Source: Donghicola sp041224595
Lineage (GTDB): Bacteria > Pseudomonadota > Alphaproteobacteria > Rhodobacterales > Rhodobacteraceae
Assembly (NCBI RefSeq): GCF_041224595.1
Contig: NZ_JBGFGN010000157.1
Span: 248,001 to 312,000, forward strand
Reading direction: 5' to 3'
DNA length: 64,000 nt
Shown here: positions 24,180-32,567 of the stretch, piece by piece
Layout: each line of letters opens with the position of its first letter
How positions within the stretch are numbered: the stretch's first letter is position 1
Made by a program: the position numbers and the translations under genes
Notes under the pieces: model-generated
Databases searched by the model: none
Told to the model about the DNA's origin: nothing
What the model saw: the letters and a program-made list of their open reading frames with translations, nothing else

Positions 24180-25052
24180 ATGAATAATTACAAATACGTC
24201 CTCTATATTGATGAAGCTGGCGATGACGGGTTATCGAAAGTCAAACCTCTCGACGAGAACGGCGCAACTGAGTGGCTGGTTATTTCCGGATATTTAGTTA
24301 GATCTAAGCATGAGCATTCGATACAGTTCTGGCTAGACGACATTTCCAAAGAGATAAACTCTCAATCTCGGGTAATTCATTTTCGAAAACTTAGCCCCAC
24401 TAAAGGGAAACGCGCAGCCGAACTTTTGGCAAAAAAGTCCGCACGAGCTTTCGTCGTAGCCTCAAACAAGAAGAATATGCGAGGATATCGAAATGTTAGA
24501 GCCGAACAAGCAGGTGGGAAACAGTGGTTCTACAATTGGCTTGTGCGCATATTGCTGGAAAGAGTGACTGAGTTTTGTAGCCTTGATTGTGGTGGTAGCC
24601 CAGATGAAAATTCAAAGATTAAAATAGTTTTTAGCAAACGCGGCGGGCACTCATACGGTCAAACAAAAGCATATCTTGAGTGGCTCAAAATCCAGAGCAA
24701 TCCAGTTCTGAACAAACGAAGAGTCGACTTTCGATTTCTAAAATTTCCGTTGATTGACTATGTTCCACATTATCTGGAAGCTGGTCTTCAATGCTCAGAC
24801 ATTGTGGCGAGCGCGTTCTATCGCTCGATAAATATCGATGGAAAATCTCAAAACATTGAGGCAGCGCAAAACCTAAGACGAATCTTGGCACGAGGTGAAA
24901 CCAAAGAAATTAAGGATTCTGGATTGGTTTTACTGCCGAGCGATCCACGCGTACTCTCGCTCACTGAAGAGCAGGCAAGCATTTTTCAATATTATGGTTT
25001 CTCCAAGCGGGAAACAGCGCAGGATCGGGGCCGTTTTGACCAGAAGCGATAG
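24180..25052 (+). CDS. DUF3800 domain protein in an AT-rich islet
   Basis: A 290-residue protein beginning with the DUF3800 hallmark YIDEAGD (residues 9-15) and carrying a second conserved acidic site GLQCSDIVAS (D207), as in family members with LQLADLVAG. These residues form an RNase H-like putative metal site (D11, E12, D207), so nuclease activity is a hypothesis only. Composition differs sharply from its neighbours: three sampled 60-nt lines hold 35-40% GC, against 68% in a sampled gatB line. The start has only a weak AAGA upstream. DUF3800 genes often occur in mobile and defence islands. No partner gene is visible here. Confidence 0.85.
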   Translation: MNNYKYVLYIDEAGDDGLSKVKPLDENGATEWLVISGYLVRSKHEHSIQFWLDDISKEINSQSRVIHFRKLSPTKGKRAAELLAKKSARAFVVASNKKNMRGYRNVRAEQAGGKQWFYNWLVRILLERVTEFCSLDCGGSPDENSKIKIVFSKRGGHSYGQTKAYLEWLKIQSNPVLNKRRVDFRFLKFPLIDYVPHYLEAGLQCSDIVASAFYRSINIDGKSQNIEAAQNLRRILARGETKEIKDSGLVLLPSDPRVLSLTEEQASIFQYYGFSKRETAQDRGRFDQKR

Positions 25053-25421
25053 CTCAATATCCTATGTGTCGAGCGTCCGATGGCCCGCCTATCAACTGGT
25101 GTTCAAGGCAGCGGTTACCAAGCGATCCTGCGCCTGCACTATCGCATATTGCCAGCAAAAGTTCATCTACTTATTCGGAAAATTTCTCCCCAACGTACAT
25201 ACGTCAGCCATACGTAAACCATACGCTTTCCAGACCTGACCCAAGGGCCAAACACGGGCCCCAGAGTGCTGCTCTGCACAGCATCTGTAACAAGGAATGA
25301 ACAGACCGCTCCTGAGTCGGCATCAACCTGCCGCAAAGTTGTGTGAAGGCGTTCGCGAACCCTTGGCGGGTGCAGCATGAGCAGATATACAGCGGCCTCG
25401 GTTCACAAGAGGACAGTTTCC
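25053..25421. other. Non-coding right flank of the DUF3800 islet
   Basis: A 369-nt stretch with no supportable ORF or RNA gene. Its first half is still relatively AT-rich; GC rises toward the DUF4177 gene. It contains three CATACG repeats at an 11-nt period (25198-25225). The promoter of the DUF4177 gene presumably lies in the right half. Confidence 0.5.
25198..25226. repeat. Three phased CATACG repeats
   Basis: CATACG begins at 25198, 25209 and 25220, so the copies sit on one face of the helix (11-nt spacing). The left copy is part of the near-palindrome ACGTACATACGT (25193-25204). The layout resembles a regulator-binding array, but no gene start is close by. Confidence 0.5.
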
Positions 25422-25973
25422 ATGGCCCAATACGAATTCCGCGTGATTCCCGCGCCGACCAAAGGTCCCAAGGTCCCCGGGCTCAAGACCAACGAGGCGC
25501 GTTACGCCCATGCGGTCGAGGAACTGATGAATGATCTGGCGCAGGATGGCTGGATGTATCACCGCGCCGACACCCTGCCCATGGAGGTCCGCGAGGGCCT
25601 GCGCGGTACCAAGACCGTATTCCAGAGCCTGCTGATCTTCCGCCGCGAGATTCCGTCCGAAGACGTTGAAATCGCAGCAGAACCCGAAGTTACAACCATC
25701 ACGCCCCAGCCCCTGAGTGCCACCGTGAAGGCCGAACCAGAGCCGGCGGCCGCGCCCAAGGAAGACAAGCCTCTGAAGGCCGAGCGGGCCAAAGCGACGA
25801 TCACGAACGTCCGCGTCTCGCCCAAGCTGAGCAACGCCAAGATCACTGTGCAAGAGGGTGAAGAGATTCGGGGCTTTGAACCGGACGAGCCCGAACTGGA
25901 CCGCGAAGATACGCCGAACAGCGTGCTGATGTCTCGGGCCCAGCGTATTTTCGCCGGACCCAAGAAGGACTAG
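25422..25973 (+). CDS. DUF4177 domain protein
   Basis: A 183-residue protein. The first 75 residues form a DUF4177 domain: MAQYEFRVIPAPTKGPKVPG, then HAVEELMNDLAQDGWMYHRA and KTVFQSLLIFRR. The rest is an acidic, proline/alanine-rich, probably disordered tail (EPEPAAAPKEDKPLKAERAK) ending RAQRIFAGPKKD. The ATG at 25422 has GAGGA 8 nt upstream and is preferred over 25377. The domain's function is unknown. It is convergent with bolA. Confidence 0.85.
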   Translation: MAQYEFRVIPAPTKGPKVPGLKTNEARYAHAVEELMNDLAQDGWMYHRADTLPMEVREGLRGTKTVFQSLLIFRREIPSEDVEIAAEPEVTTITPQPLSATVKAEPEPAAAPKEDKPLKAERAKATITNVRVSPKLSNAKITVQEGEEIRGFEPDEPELDREDTPNSVLMSRAQRIFAGPKKD

Positions 25974-25976
25974 AGA

Positions 25977-26255
25977 TCAGGCCCTGTCACTCAGGTTCAG
26001 CGCCAGCGCGTGGATGCGGCCCATCAGGTCCTTGCCAATCGCTGCGTGCACCGCGCGGTGGCGGGCCACGCGTCCCATCCCCGCAAACTCAGAACTCACC
26101 AGAGTCACAATAAAATGGCTCTCCCCACCTTCCTGATAGCCGCCGTGACCGCGATGGCTCTCGCTATCGTCCACAATTACAATCACTTGCGGCTGAAAGG
26201 CCGCTTCCAACCTTGACCGCATCTCGGCCGCAACAGGCCCATCCGTATTAGACAT
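25977..26255 (-). CDS. BolA family protein
   Basis: A 92-residue protein with the BolA fold signature: MRSRLEAAFQPQVIVIVDDS, then SHRGHGGYQEGGESHFIVTLVS and RHRAVHAAIGKDLMGRIHALAL. BolA proteins pair with monothiol glutaredoxins and bind an Fe-S cluster through conserved histidines; here H in SHRGHGG and in RHRAVH are candidates. The gene is divergent from the J-domain gene (75 nt apart). The role, either Fe-S trafficking or morphology control, is inferred from the family. Confidence 0.93.
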   Translation of the reverse strand: MSNTDGPVAAEMRSRLEAAFQPQVIVIVDDSESHRGHGGYQEGGESHFIVTLVSSEFAGMGRVARHRAVHAAIGKDLMGRIHALALNLSDRA

Positions 26256-26329
26256 TTTTTTCGTCTACCCCCTTCAATCCGGCGTCAGTCGGTTTAAACT
26301 CTCTCGTCCGAGTCGAAAAGGGAATGCCC

Positions 26330-26959
26330 ATGATCAAACGCGACGACCCCTTTGGTTTCGATATGTCCGTCTCTTCTGCCAAGAAGAAAAACCCGCGCGG
26401 TCGCCGCGGGATGTCCGGTGCATCCGAGACATCTACCCGCAACTGCGAACACCCCGGCTGCGAAGAGGCCGGAAAGTACCGTGCACCCCGCGCGCCCGAT
26501 GTGCTGGATGAATACCTGTGGTTCTGTAAAGACCACGTGCGCGAGTATAACCAGAAATGGTCATTCTTTGATGGCACCACCGAGGCAGAGCTGAACGCGC
26601 AGCGTAGCAAGGACCGTGTCTGGGAACGCAAGACCAAACCGATTGCTGACCCCGAGCAGCGCGCTTGGGCCCGTTTGGGCATTGAGGACCCGCATCAAGT
26701 GCTGGGCCAGAACGCGACGCGCAACCCGGGCAAGTCCTCCAACGGCCACACCCGCAAGCTCCCCCCGACCGAACGCAAAGCGATCGAAATCCTCGAAGCC
26801 AAGGACCACTGGACCAAGGCCGAGATCCGCAAAGCCTACAAGGCGCTTATCAAGGTTCTGCACCCCGACATGAACGGCGGTGACCGTTCGGACGAAGAAA
26901 AGCTGCAAGAGGTCGTCTGGGCTTGGGACCAGGTCAAAGACAGCCGGAACTTCCGCTAA
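26330..26959 (+). CDS. J-domain (DnaJ-class) protein
   Basis: A 209-residue co-chaperone-like protein with its J domain at the C-terminus: WTKAEIRKAYKALIKVLHPD with the essential HPD near residue 181, then RSDEEKLQEVVWAWDQVKDS. The N-terminal part holds a Cys/His cluster (NCEHPGCEEAG, then WFCKDHVREYN) that could bind zinc. J domains stimulate the ATPase of DnaK-type chaperones. The ATG at 26330 is 6 nt after AAAAGGGA; the ATG at 26324 is too close to it. It lies upstream of cobS, separated by a terminator. Confidence 0.92.
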   Translation: MIKRDDPFGFDMSVSSAKKKNPRGRRGMSGASETSTRNCEHPGCEEAGKYRAPRAPDVLDEYLWFCKDHVREYNQKWSFFDGTTEAELNAQRSKDRVWERKTKPIADPEQRAWARLGIEDPHQVLGQNATRNPGKSSNGHTRKLPPTERKAIEILEAKDHWTKAEIRKAYKALIKVLHPDMNGGDRSDEEKLQEVVWAWDQVKDSRNFR

Positions 26960-26967
26960 TCGTGAAC

Positions 26968-26996
26968 AGGCCGCCTTTCTCGGGCGGCCTTTTCTC
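26968..26996 (+). terminator. Rho-independent terminator of the J-domain gene
   Basis: Stem AGGCCGCC (26968-26975) / GGGCGGCCT (26982-26990) with a short TTTCTC loop, followed by TTTTCTC. Confidence 0.9.
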
Positions 26997-27004
26997 TGTG
27001 CGCC

Positions 27005-27033
27005 TCTACTTTCTGCTTTGTGGAAATACTCAT
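27005..27033 (-). repeat. Tail-only copy D of the dispersed repeat
   Basis: On the minus strand GAGTATTTCCACAAAGCAGA is followed by AAGTAG, resembling the tail of copy A. It lies about 10 nt after the terminator of the J-domain gene. Confidence 0.4.
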
Positions 27034-27186
27034 GGCACTGCGCCCGCCACGCATACCTTCCCAGCACATGAGCAGCCCGCCACCAATCTGCGCGTAACAA
27101 ACTTCGCAGATTGCTCTTTCCCTTGTAGCCCCGCGCATTATGGTGCACCACGCAAGTGAAGGTTTGAAAGCAAGAAGGTGACAGCG

Positions 27187-28170
27187 ATGGGCGACCGCAA
27201 AGAAGCTGTGGTGAAACCGACCGAACAGATTTCCGTACGTGATGTTTTCGGCATTGATACGGACATGATCGTCCACGGCTTTGCCGAGGAAAACGACCGC
27301 ATCCCAGAGCTTGACCCCACCTACAAGTTTGATCCCGACACCACTTTGGCGATCCTTGCAGGCTTTGAAAAGAACCGCCGCGTGATGGTGCAGGGCTACC
27401 ACGGGACAGGCAAATCGACCCACATTGAGCAGGTCGCCGCCCGCCTGAACTGGCCCACCGTGCGCGTCAACCTCGACAGCCACATCAGCCGTATTGACCT
27501 GATCGGCAAAGACGCGATCAAGCTGAAAGACGGCAAGCAGGTGACCGAATTCCACGAAGGCATCCTGCCTTGGGCGCTGCGCAACAACGTCGCGATCGTG
27601 TTCGACGAATACGATGCGGGCCGCGCGGACGTGATGTTCGTGATCCAGCGTGTTCTGGAAACCGACGGCAAGCTGACCCTTCTGGACCAGAACGAGATCA
27701 TCAAGCCACACCCCTATTTCCGCCTGTTCGCGACTGCGAACACTGTGGGTCTTGGCGATACCACCGGCCTCTACCACGGCACCCAGCAGATCAACCAGGC
27801 GCAGATGGACCGCTGGTCGCTTGTCGCGACCTTGAACTATCTGTCGATCGACGCCGAGACCAACATCGTGCTGTCCAAGAACCCGCACTACAACACCGAA
27901 GCAGGCCGCAAGACCATCAAGCAGATGGTCACCGTCGCCGATCTGACCCGCAAAGCATTTATGTCGGGCGATCTGTCCACGGTGATGAGCCCCCGTACCG
28001 TGATCGCATGGGCCCAGAACGCAGAGATCTTCCGCAATGTGGGCTACGCGTTCCGCCTCACCTTCTTGAACAAATGCGACGAACTGGAGCGCCAGACCGT
28101 GGCAGAGTTCTACCAGCGCCTCTTCAACGAAGAGCTGCCCGAAAGCGCAGCAAGCGTCGCTCTGGCCTAA
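27187..28170 (+). CDS. cobS: Cobaltochelatase subunit CobS (AAA+)
   Basis: A 327-residue AAA+ ATPase. With CobT and CobN it inserts cobalt into hydrogenobyrinate a,c-diamide in the aerobic B12 pathway. Walker A is GYHGTGKS (70-77), Walker B is VAIVFDEYDAG (D140, E141), and FATANTVGLGDTTGLYHGTQ is the sensor/arginine-finger region. The ATG at 27187 has AAGAAGG upstream and is preferred over the GTG at 27178. cobT lies 0.7 kb downstream with a small gene and a terminator between; cobN is not in the window. I see no cobalamin-riboswitch pattern upstream. Confidence 0.96.
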   Translation: MGDRKEAVVKPTEQISVRDVFGIDTDMIVHGFAEENDRIPELDPTYKFDPDTTLAILAGFEKNRRVMVQGYHGTGKSTHIEQVAARLNWPTVRVNLDSHISRIDLIGKDAIKLKDGKQVTEFHEGILPWALRNNVAIVFDEYDAGRADVMFVIQRVLETDGKLTLLDQNEIIKPHPYFRLFATANTVGLGDTTGLYHGTQQINQAQMDRWSLVATLNYLSIDAETNIVLSKNPHYNTEAGRKTIKQMVTVADLTRKAFMSGDLSTVMSPRTVIAWAQNAEIFRNVGYAFRLTFLNKCDELERQTVAEFYQRLFNEELPESAASVALA

Positions 28171-28195
28171 GGTCAAATACTACCGAAATGAGAGG

Positions 28196-28222
28196 GTCGC
28201 GCAGCAATGCGCGGCTTTTTTT
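28196..28222 (+). terminator. Rho-independent terminator of cobS
   Basis: Eight-bp stem GTCGCGCA (28196-28203) / TGCGCGGC (28208-28215) with a GCAA tetraloop and a seven-T tail. Confidence 0.9.
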
Positions 28223-28335
28223 CTTGGCTTCTCCGTGGCATAGGGGTCAGGAAAACCAGAATTTCTCGCCATTCGGATAGGTTTCCCGACGATTGGCTTA
28301 TTTGACGTTTCATAAAAGCGTCATACTCTTGTTAC

Positions 28336-28746
28336 ATGAAACACAGAGCCCTATGCCGGATCGGTGCTGCGGCCCTCTTGTGTGTATTAGGGACAGCACC
28401 CTCCGCCCTTCCTTTTTGGGCCCATCAACGGGTCCAGTTATTCGCGACCTGTGCGGGTCGCTTCGAAGCAATGTCTTTGGATCATCGCGAGATGGACCGA
28501 AGCAAACGCAGCGCTATGCGAAGTCAGGTCGAGGGGTTCCAGTCCCTTGTAGATGCCCTTTTGCCCGATGCACTGGCCGAAGAAATGCCGGAAAACATGC
28601 CCGTGAAGTGGAAAGCGACCGGCTGGTCCGAAATCGCGCATCTCTTGACCGAGGTACAATACTCCGTCGATCCGGGCCGTGTGCGCCGCGCCTCCGACAT
28701 GCTCGGGAAGCGCATTGAGGAATGCGAAGGTCTGCTTTTGTCCTAA
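28336..28746 (+). CDS. Secreted hypothetical protein between cobS and cobT
   Basis: A 136-residue precursor with a Sec-type signal (MKHRALCRIGAAALLCVLGTAPSA). The mature part contains WAHQRVQLFATCAGRFEAM, RSKRSAMRSQVEGFQSLVDAL and ends RIEECEGLLLS, so it has two cysteines and is mostly helical. No domain is recognised. A TGACG-N11-CGTCA dyad (28303-28323) lies just before the start. The gene has its own upstream region after the cobS terminator and may run into cobT, although nothing ties it to cobalamin synthesis. Confidence 0.7.
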   Translation: MKHRALCRIGAAALLCVLGTAPSALPFWAHQRVQLFATCAGRFEAMSLDHREMDRSKRSAMRSQVEGFQSLVDALLPDALAEEMPENMPVKWKATGWSEIAHLLTEVQYSVDPGRVRRASDMLGKRIEECEGLLLS

Positions 28747-28794
28747 GGATTTAGGCAGGCGCTATGGTCAAGCCGCCCTCGTGCGTCTAGGTTG

Positions 28795-28833
28795 CGGAGG
28801 ATGAACGACGTCCTCCGAAAGCTGGCACCATGA
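28795..28833 (+). promoter_or_regulatory. Hairpin and 10-codon ORF leading into cobT
   Basis: CGGAGGA (28795-28801) pairs with TCCTCCG (28811-28817) across nine bases. An ORF, ATG at 28801 to TGA at 28831-28833 (MNDVLRKLAP), ends in an ATGA overlap with the cobT start. cobT itself has no good ribosome binding site of its own. The arrangement would allow translational coupling, but the GGAGG directly abuts the small ATG, so this is tentative. Confidence 0.3.
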
Positions 28834-30722
28834 AGAAGTCCGACAACCCCGCCGATCCGTTCAAGAAGGCTTTGGCCGAAGCCACCCGCGTCATGTCGGA
28901 AAACCCCGATTTGACCGTGAGCTATTCGGTCGATCCGGCAGGCATGTCGGGCGACTCCATGCGCCTGCCCCAAGTGTCCCGCCGGATGACCCGTGACGAG
29001 GTTTTGATCGCGCGCGGCACAGCAGACGCGCTGGCGATGCGCAGCCGCTACCACGATGCGTCGGTCGCCGCGCGCTACATCCCCCAAGGCGATATGGCCC
29101 GTGGCATTTACGAGGCAATGGAAACCGCCCGATGCGAGGCAATGGGTGCACGCGACATGCCCGGCACGGCAGGCAACATCGACGCAAAAATCGCCCACGA
29201 AGCCAAGACCCGCGCCTATGAACAGGTGACCGAGGCCAAGGACATCCCGTTGTCCGTCGCTGCCGGCTATCTGGTGCGCAATCTGGCCACGGGGCGCGAC
29301 CTGCCTGCGGGCGCGGACAACGCGCTCGACCTGTGGCGCGATTTCCTTGAGGGCCAAGGGGCCGAGACCCTGACGGACATCGACGATGTGTTGTCCGACC
29401 AGCAGGCCTTTGCCAAGTTTGCCCGTCAGTTCATCACCGATCTGGGCTACGGCGACCAGTTGGGTGAAGACCCCGACGAATTGGACGACGAGTCCGAGGA
29501 TGACGAAGCGCAGGAAGAAGAGCAGGAAGAGGACGAAAACCCCGATTCCGACGGCAACGAGGAAAGCGAAAGCGACGAAGGCGAAGCAGAACCAGAGCGG
29601 TCTCAGGATCAGCAGATGGATCAGGCCCAGGCCCAAGTCTCGATGGAGGAAGACTCTGAGCTGGAGCTTGACGAGGAGACCGAGCTGCCCGAGGGCGATG
29701 CGCCCATGGAGCCCCCGCCCCCTGCCCCCCATTCCGAGGCCGATCCCGACTACAAAGTCTTTGAGACCAAATTCGACGAGGAAATCCGCGCCGAAGATCT
29801 GGCTGATCCCGCCGAACTGGAACGTCTGCGCGCCTATCTGGACCAGCAACTCGAGCCGCTGAAGGGGGCTGTCAGCCGTCTAGCGAACAAGTTGCAGCGT
29901 CGCCTACAGGCGCAGCAGAACCGCAGCTGGCTGTTCGATATGGAAGAAGGCATTCTGGACGCTGGTCGTCTGGCCCGTGTGGTTGCGAACCCCACGACGC
30001 CCCTGTCCTTCAAGGTCGAGAAAGACACCGAATTCCGCGATACCGTTGTAACGTTGCTTTTGGACAACTCCGGCTCGATGCGCGGTCGCCCTATCAGCAT
30101 CGCGGCCATCTGCGCCGATGTTCTGGCCCGCACGCTGGAGCGCTGCAATGTCAAAGTCGAAATTCTCGGCTTCACCACCCGCGCGTGGAAAGGCGGCCAG
30201 AACCGCGAACTCTGGCTGCAACAGGGGCGTCCCCAGCAGCCCGGTCGTCTGAACGATCTGCGCCACATCATCTACAAACACGCTGACGCCCCGTGGCGCC
30301 GCGTGCGCCCGAACCTCGGGTTGATGATGAAAGAGGGCCTGCTGAAGGAAAACATCGATGGTGAGGCGCTCGAATGGGCGCACCGCCGGATGCTGGCCCG
30401 CCCCGAGGCGCGCAAGATCCTGATGGTGATTTCCGACGGTGCACCCGTGGATGACAGCACGCTGTCGGTGAACCCCGCCAACTTCCTCGAGAAGCACCTC
30501 CGCGACGTGATCGACATGGTCGAGAAGCGCAAGCTGGTGGAACTTCTAGCGATCGGCATTGGTCACGACGTAACACGCTACTATGAACGTGCGGTCACAA
30601 TCACCGATGTCGAACAGTTGGCCGGTGCGATGACCGAACAGCTGGCGAGCCTCTTTGACTCCGACCCCCGTGCGCGTGCGCGTGTCATGGGGATCAAGAA
30701 CAGCACCCGGAGAGCTGGATGA
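28830..30722 (+). CDS. cobT: Cobaltochelatase subunit CobT
   Basis: A 630-residue partner of CobS in the aerobic cobaltochelatase. The N-terminal CobT domain (about 1-210) is followed by a long acidic linker (about 212-310, EDPDELDDESEDDEAQEEEQ) and a C-terminal von Willebrand A-like domain. That domain carries the MIDAS motif LLLDNSGSMRGRPIS (about 410) and VISDGAPVDDSTL (about 535). Length matches family members (about 620-640). Its TGA overlaps the ATG of the following peptidase gene as ATGA (30719-30722). Confidence 0.96.
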   Translation: MKKSDNPADPFKKALAEATRVMSENPDLTVSYSVDPAGMSGDSMRLPQVSRRMTRDEVLIARGTADALAMRSRYHDASVAARYIPQGDMARGIYEAMETARCEAMGARDMPGTAGNIDAKIAHEAKTRAYEQVTEAKDIPLSVAAGYLVRNLATGRDLPAGADNALDLWRDFLEGQGAETLTDIDDVLSDQQAFAKFARQFITDLGYGDQLGEDPDELDDESEDDEAQEEEQEEDENPDSDGNEESESDEGEAEPERSQDQQMDQAQAQVSMEEDSELELDEETELPEGDAPMEPPPPAPHSEADPDYKVFETKFDEEIRAEDLADPAELERLRAYLDQQLEPLKGAVSRLANKLQRRLQAQQNRSWLFDMEEGILDAGRLARVVANPTTPLSFKVEKDTEFRDTVVTLLLDNSGSMRGRPISIAAICADVLARTLERCNVKVEILGFTTRAWKGGQNRELWLQQGRPQQPGRLNDLRHIIYKHADAPWRRVRPNLGLMMKEGLLKENIDGEALEWAHRRMLARPEARKILMVISDGAPVDDSTLSVNPANFLEKHLRDVIDMVEKRKLVELLAIGIGHDVTRYYERAVTITDVEQLAGAMTEQLASLFDSDPRARARVMGIKNSTRRAG

Positions 30723-32512
30723 GTTTTCAAGATTTCGCGGTCACCGCACGGCCCGAGCAGGGGCCGCCGCGCCTAGCTGCTTTGCGCGAACAATTGGCTG
30801 CCGAAGGGCTGGCCGGATTTCTGGTGCCCCGCGCCGATGCCCATCAGGGGGAATACGTGGCCCCTTGCGATGACCGTCTGGCCTGGCTGACAGGGTTCAC
30901 GGGCTCGGCTGGGTTTGCGCTGGTGCTGGCGGATAAAGCGGGCGTGTTCATCGACGGGCGCTACCGCGTGCAGGTCAAATCGCAGGTCGCCGACTGCTTT
31001 ACCCCCGTGCCTTGGCCAGAAACCAAGGCGGGCGACTGGCTGTTAGAGAAGCTAGATAGCGGCTTGGTCGGTTATGACCCGTGGCTCCACACCCCGCGCG
31101 AGATCGAAACGATCGAGGCCGCGCTGGCAGGCACCGAAATCGGTCTGAAGCCGGTCGATAACCTTGTCGACCGCATCTGGGCTGATCGCCCTGCCCGCCC
31201 GACAGCCCCTGCCGAAGCCTTCCCCGTCGAGATCGCGGGCCTGACTTCTGGCGAGAAGCGCGAGATGGTGGCAGAAGCCCTGCGAAAGGCAGGCCATGCT
31301 GCATGCGTCCTGACACTGCCCGACAGCATCTGCTGGATGCTGAACATTCGCGGCGCGGATATCGCGCACAACCCAGTTGTCCAATGCTTTGCGATTGTGT
31401 TTGACGACGCCCGCGTGGCCCTGTTCGCGGACCCTGAAAAGTTCGAAGCGCTTGGCCCTGATCCGAACATCAGCATCGCGCCGCTCGACGCCTTTGAGGG
31501 GGCATTAGGCCAGCTCGGCGGGCCGGTCCGGCTCGACAAAACCTCTGTCCCTGTGCTGGTTCAGCAGGTTCTGGAAAGCTTCGAGATCGACATTGCGTGG
31601 GGCGATGACCCCTGTGTCCTGCCCAAAGCTTGCAAGACTGATGCCGAGATCGCCGCAACCCGCGCCGCGCACCTGCGCGATGGCGCAGCGATGGTGGAAT
31701 TCCTGTGTTGGCTCGATCAGCAGACGCCCGGGGCCTTTACCGAGATTGATGTGGTCAAAGCGCTAGAGGGCTTTCGTGCGGCCACAAACCAGTTGCGCGA
31801 GATCAGCTTCGAGACCATCTCTGGCAGCGGACCGAATGGCGCAATCGTCCATTACCGTGTGAGTGAGGAGTCGAACCGGACAGCCCAACACGGTGACCTG
31901 CTGCTGGTTGATTCCGGCGCGCAATACACCGACGGCACCACTGACATCACCCGCACGATGCCCATCGGCACCCCGACGGCAGAGCACAAAGACCGCTTTA
32001 CCCGCGTGCTCAAGGGGATGATCGCAATCAGCATGGCGCGTTTTCCCACGGGGATTGCAGGCCGTGATCTGGACGTTCTGGCCCGCAACGCGCTGTGGCA
32101 AGTGGGACTGGACTATGACCACGGCACCGGCCACGGCGTTGGCGTTTATCTGAGCGTACACGAGGGGCCTCAGCGCATCTCTCGCGCCTCGACGCTGCCG
32201 CTGGAGCCGGGGATGATTCTGTCGAACGAGCCCGGCTACTACAAAGAGGGTGCCTACGGCATCCGGATCGAGAACCTGATTGTTGTTACCCCAGTGGAAA
32301 CACCCGAGGGCGGCGACCCGCAGCGCGCGATGTATGCCTTCGAAACCCTCACTTGGACACCAATTGATCGCAGGCTGATAGAAACCTCGCTTTTAACCAC
32401 GGAAGAGCGGGCCTGGCTGGATGCTTACCATGCGACATGTTGGGAGAATCTCGCGTCAAGACTGTCGCCAGAAGCGAAAACGTGGTTAGAGAGCATGACT
32501 GCGCCGCTCTGA
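30719..32512 (+). CDS. Xaa-Pro aminopeptidase (M24B)
   Basis: A 597-residue, three-domain Xaa-Pro aminopeptidase that removes N-terminal residues preceding proline. Two creatinase-like N-terminal domains (about 1-300) precede the pita-bread domain. Metal ligands are visible in VDSGAQYTDGTTDITRT (two Asp), GTGHGVGVYLSVHEGP (His), LEPGMILSNEPGYY (Glu) and YGIRIENLIV (Glu). The long form resembles the cytosolic APP1 type rather than the roughly 440-residue E. coli PepP. It is translationally coupled to cobT, with no obvious functional link. Confidence 0.94.
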   Translation: MSFQDFAVTARPEQGPPRLAALREQLAAEGLAGFLVPRADAHQGEYVAPCDDRLAWLTGFTGSAGFALVLADKAGVFIDGRYRVQVKSQVADCFTPVPWPETKAGDWLLEKLDSGLVGYDPWLHTPREIETIEAALAGTEIGLKPVDNLVDRIWADRPARPTAPAEAFPVEIAGLTSGEKREMVAEALRKAGHAACVLTLPDSICWMLNIRGADIAHNPVVQCFAIVFDDARVALFADPEKFEALGPDPNISIAPLDAFEGALGQLGGPVRLDKTSVPVLVQQVLESFEIDIAWGDDPCVLPKACKTDAEIAATRAAHLRDGAAMVEFLCWLDQQTPGAFTEIDVVKALEGFRAATNQLREISFETISGSGPNGAIVHYRVSEESNRTAQHGDLLLVDSGAQYTDGTTDITRTMPIGTPTAEHKDRFTRVLKGMIAISMARFPTGIAGRDLDVLARNALWQVGLDYDHGTGHGVGVYLSVHEGPQRISRASTLPLEPGMILSNEPGYYKEGAYGIRIENLIVVTPVETPEGGDPQRAMYAFETLTWTPIDRRLIETSLLTTEERAWLDAYHATCWENLASRLSPEAKTWLESMTAPL

Positions 32513-32567
32513 CACGACAGTGTCACCAAAGACTGGCACAGCGATAAAAAACACAGGGGGACTACGC

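Noticed and set aside
24895..25239. 114-codon plus-strand frame overlapping the end of the DUF3800 gene
   Set aside because: Starts inside the DUF3800 frame without a ribosome binding site. The translation is Cys/Lys/Ser-rich and motif-free, so it is most likely a shadow frame in AT-rich DNA.
24046..25421. Integrase, tRNA attachment site or transposon ends around the DUF3800 gene
   Set aside because: No tRNA, no recombinase gene and no matching terminal inverted or direct repeats longer than a few bases were found.
26997..27186. Possible cobalamin riboswitch upstream of cobS
   Set aside because: No B12-box-like sequence or the expected paired elements could be found by eye, and the interval is short after subtracting the terminator.
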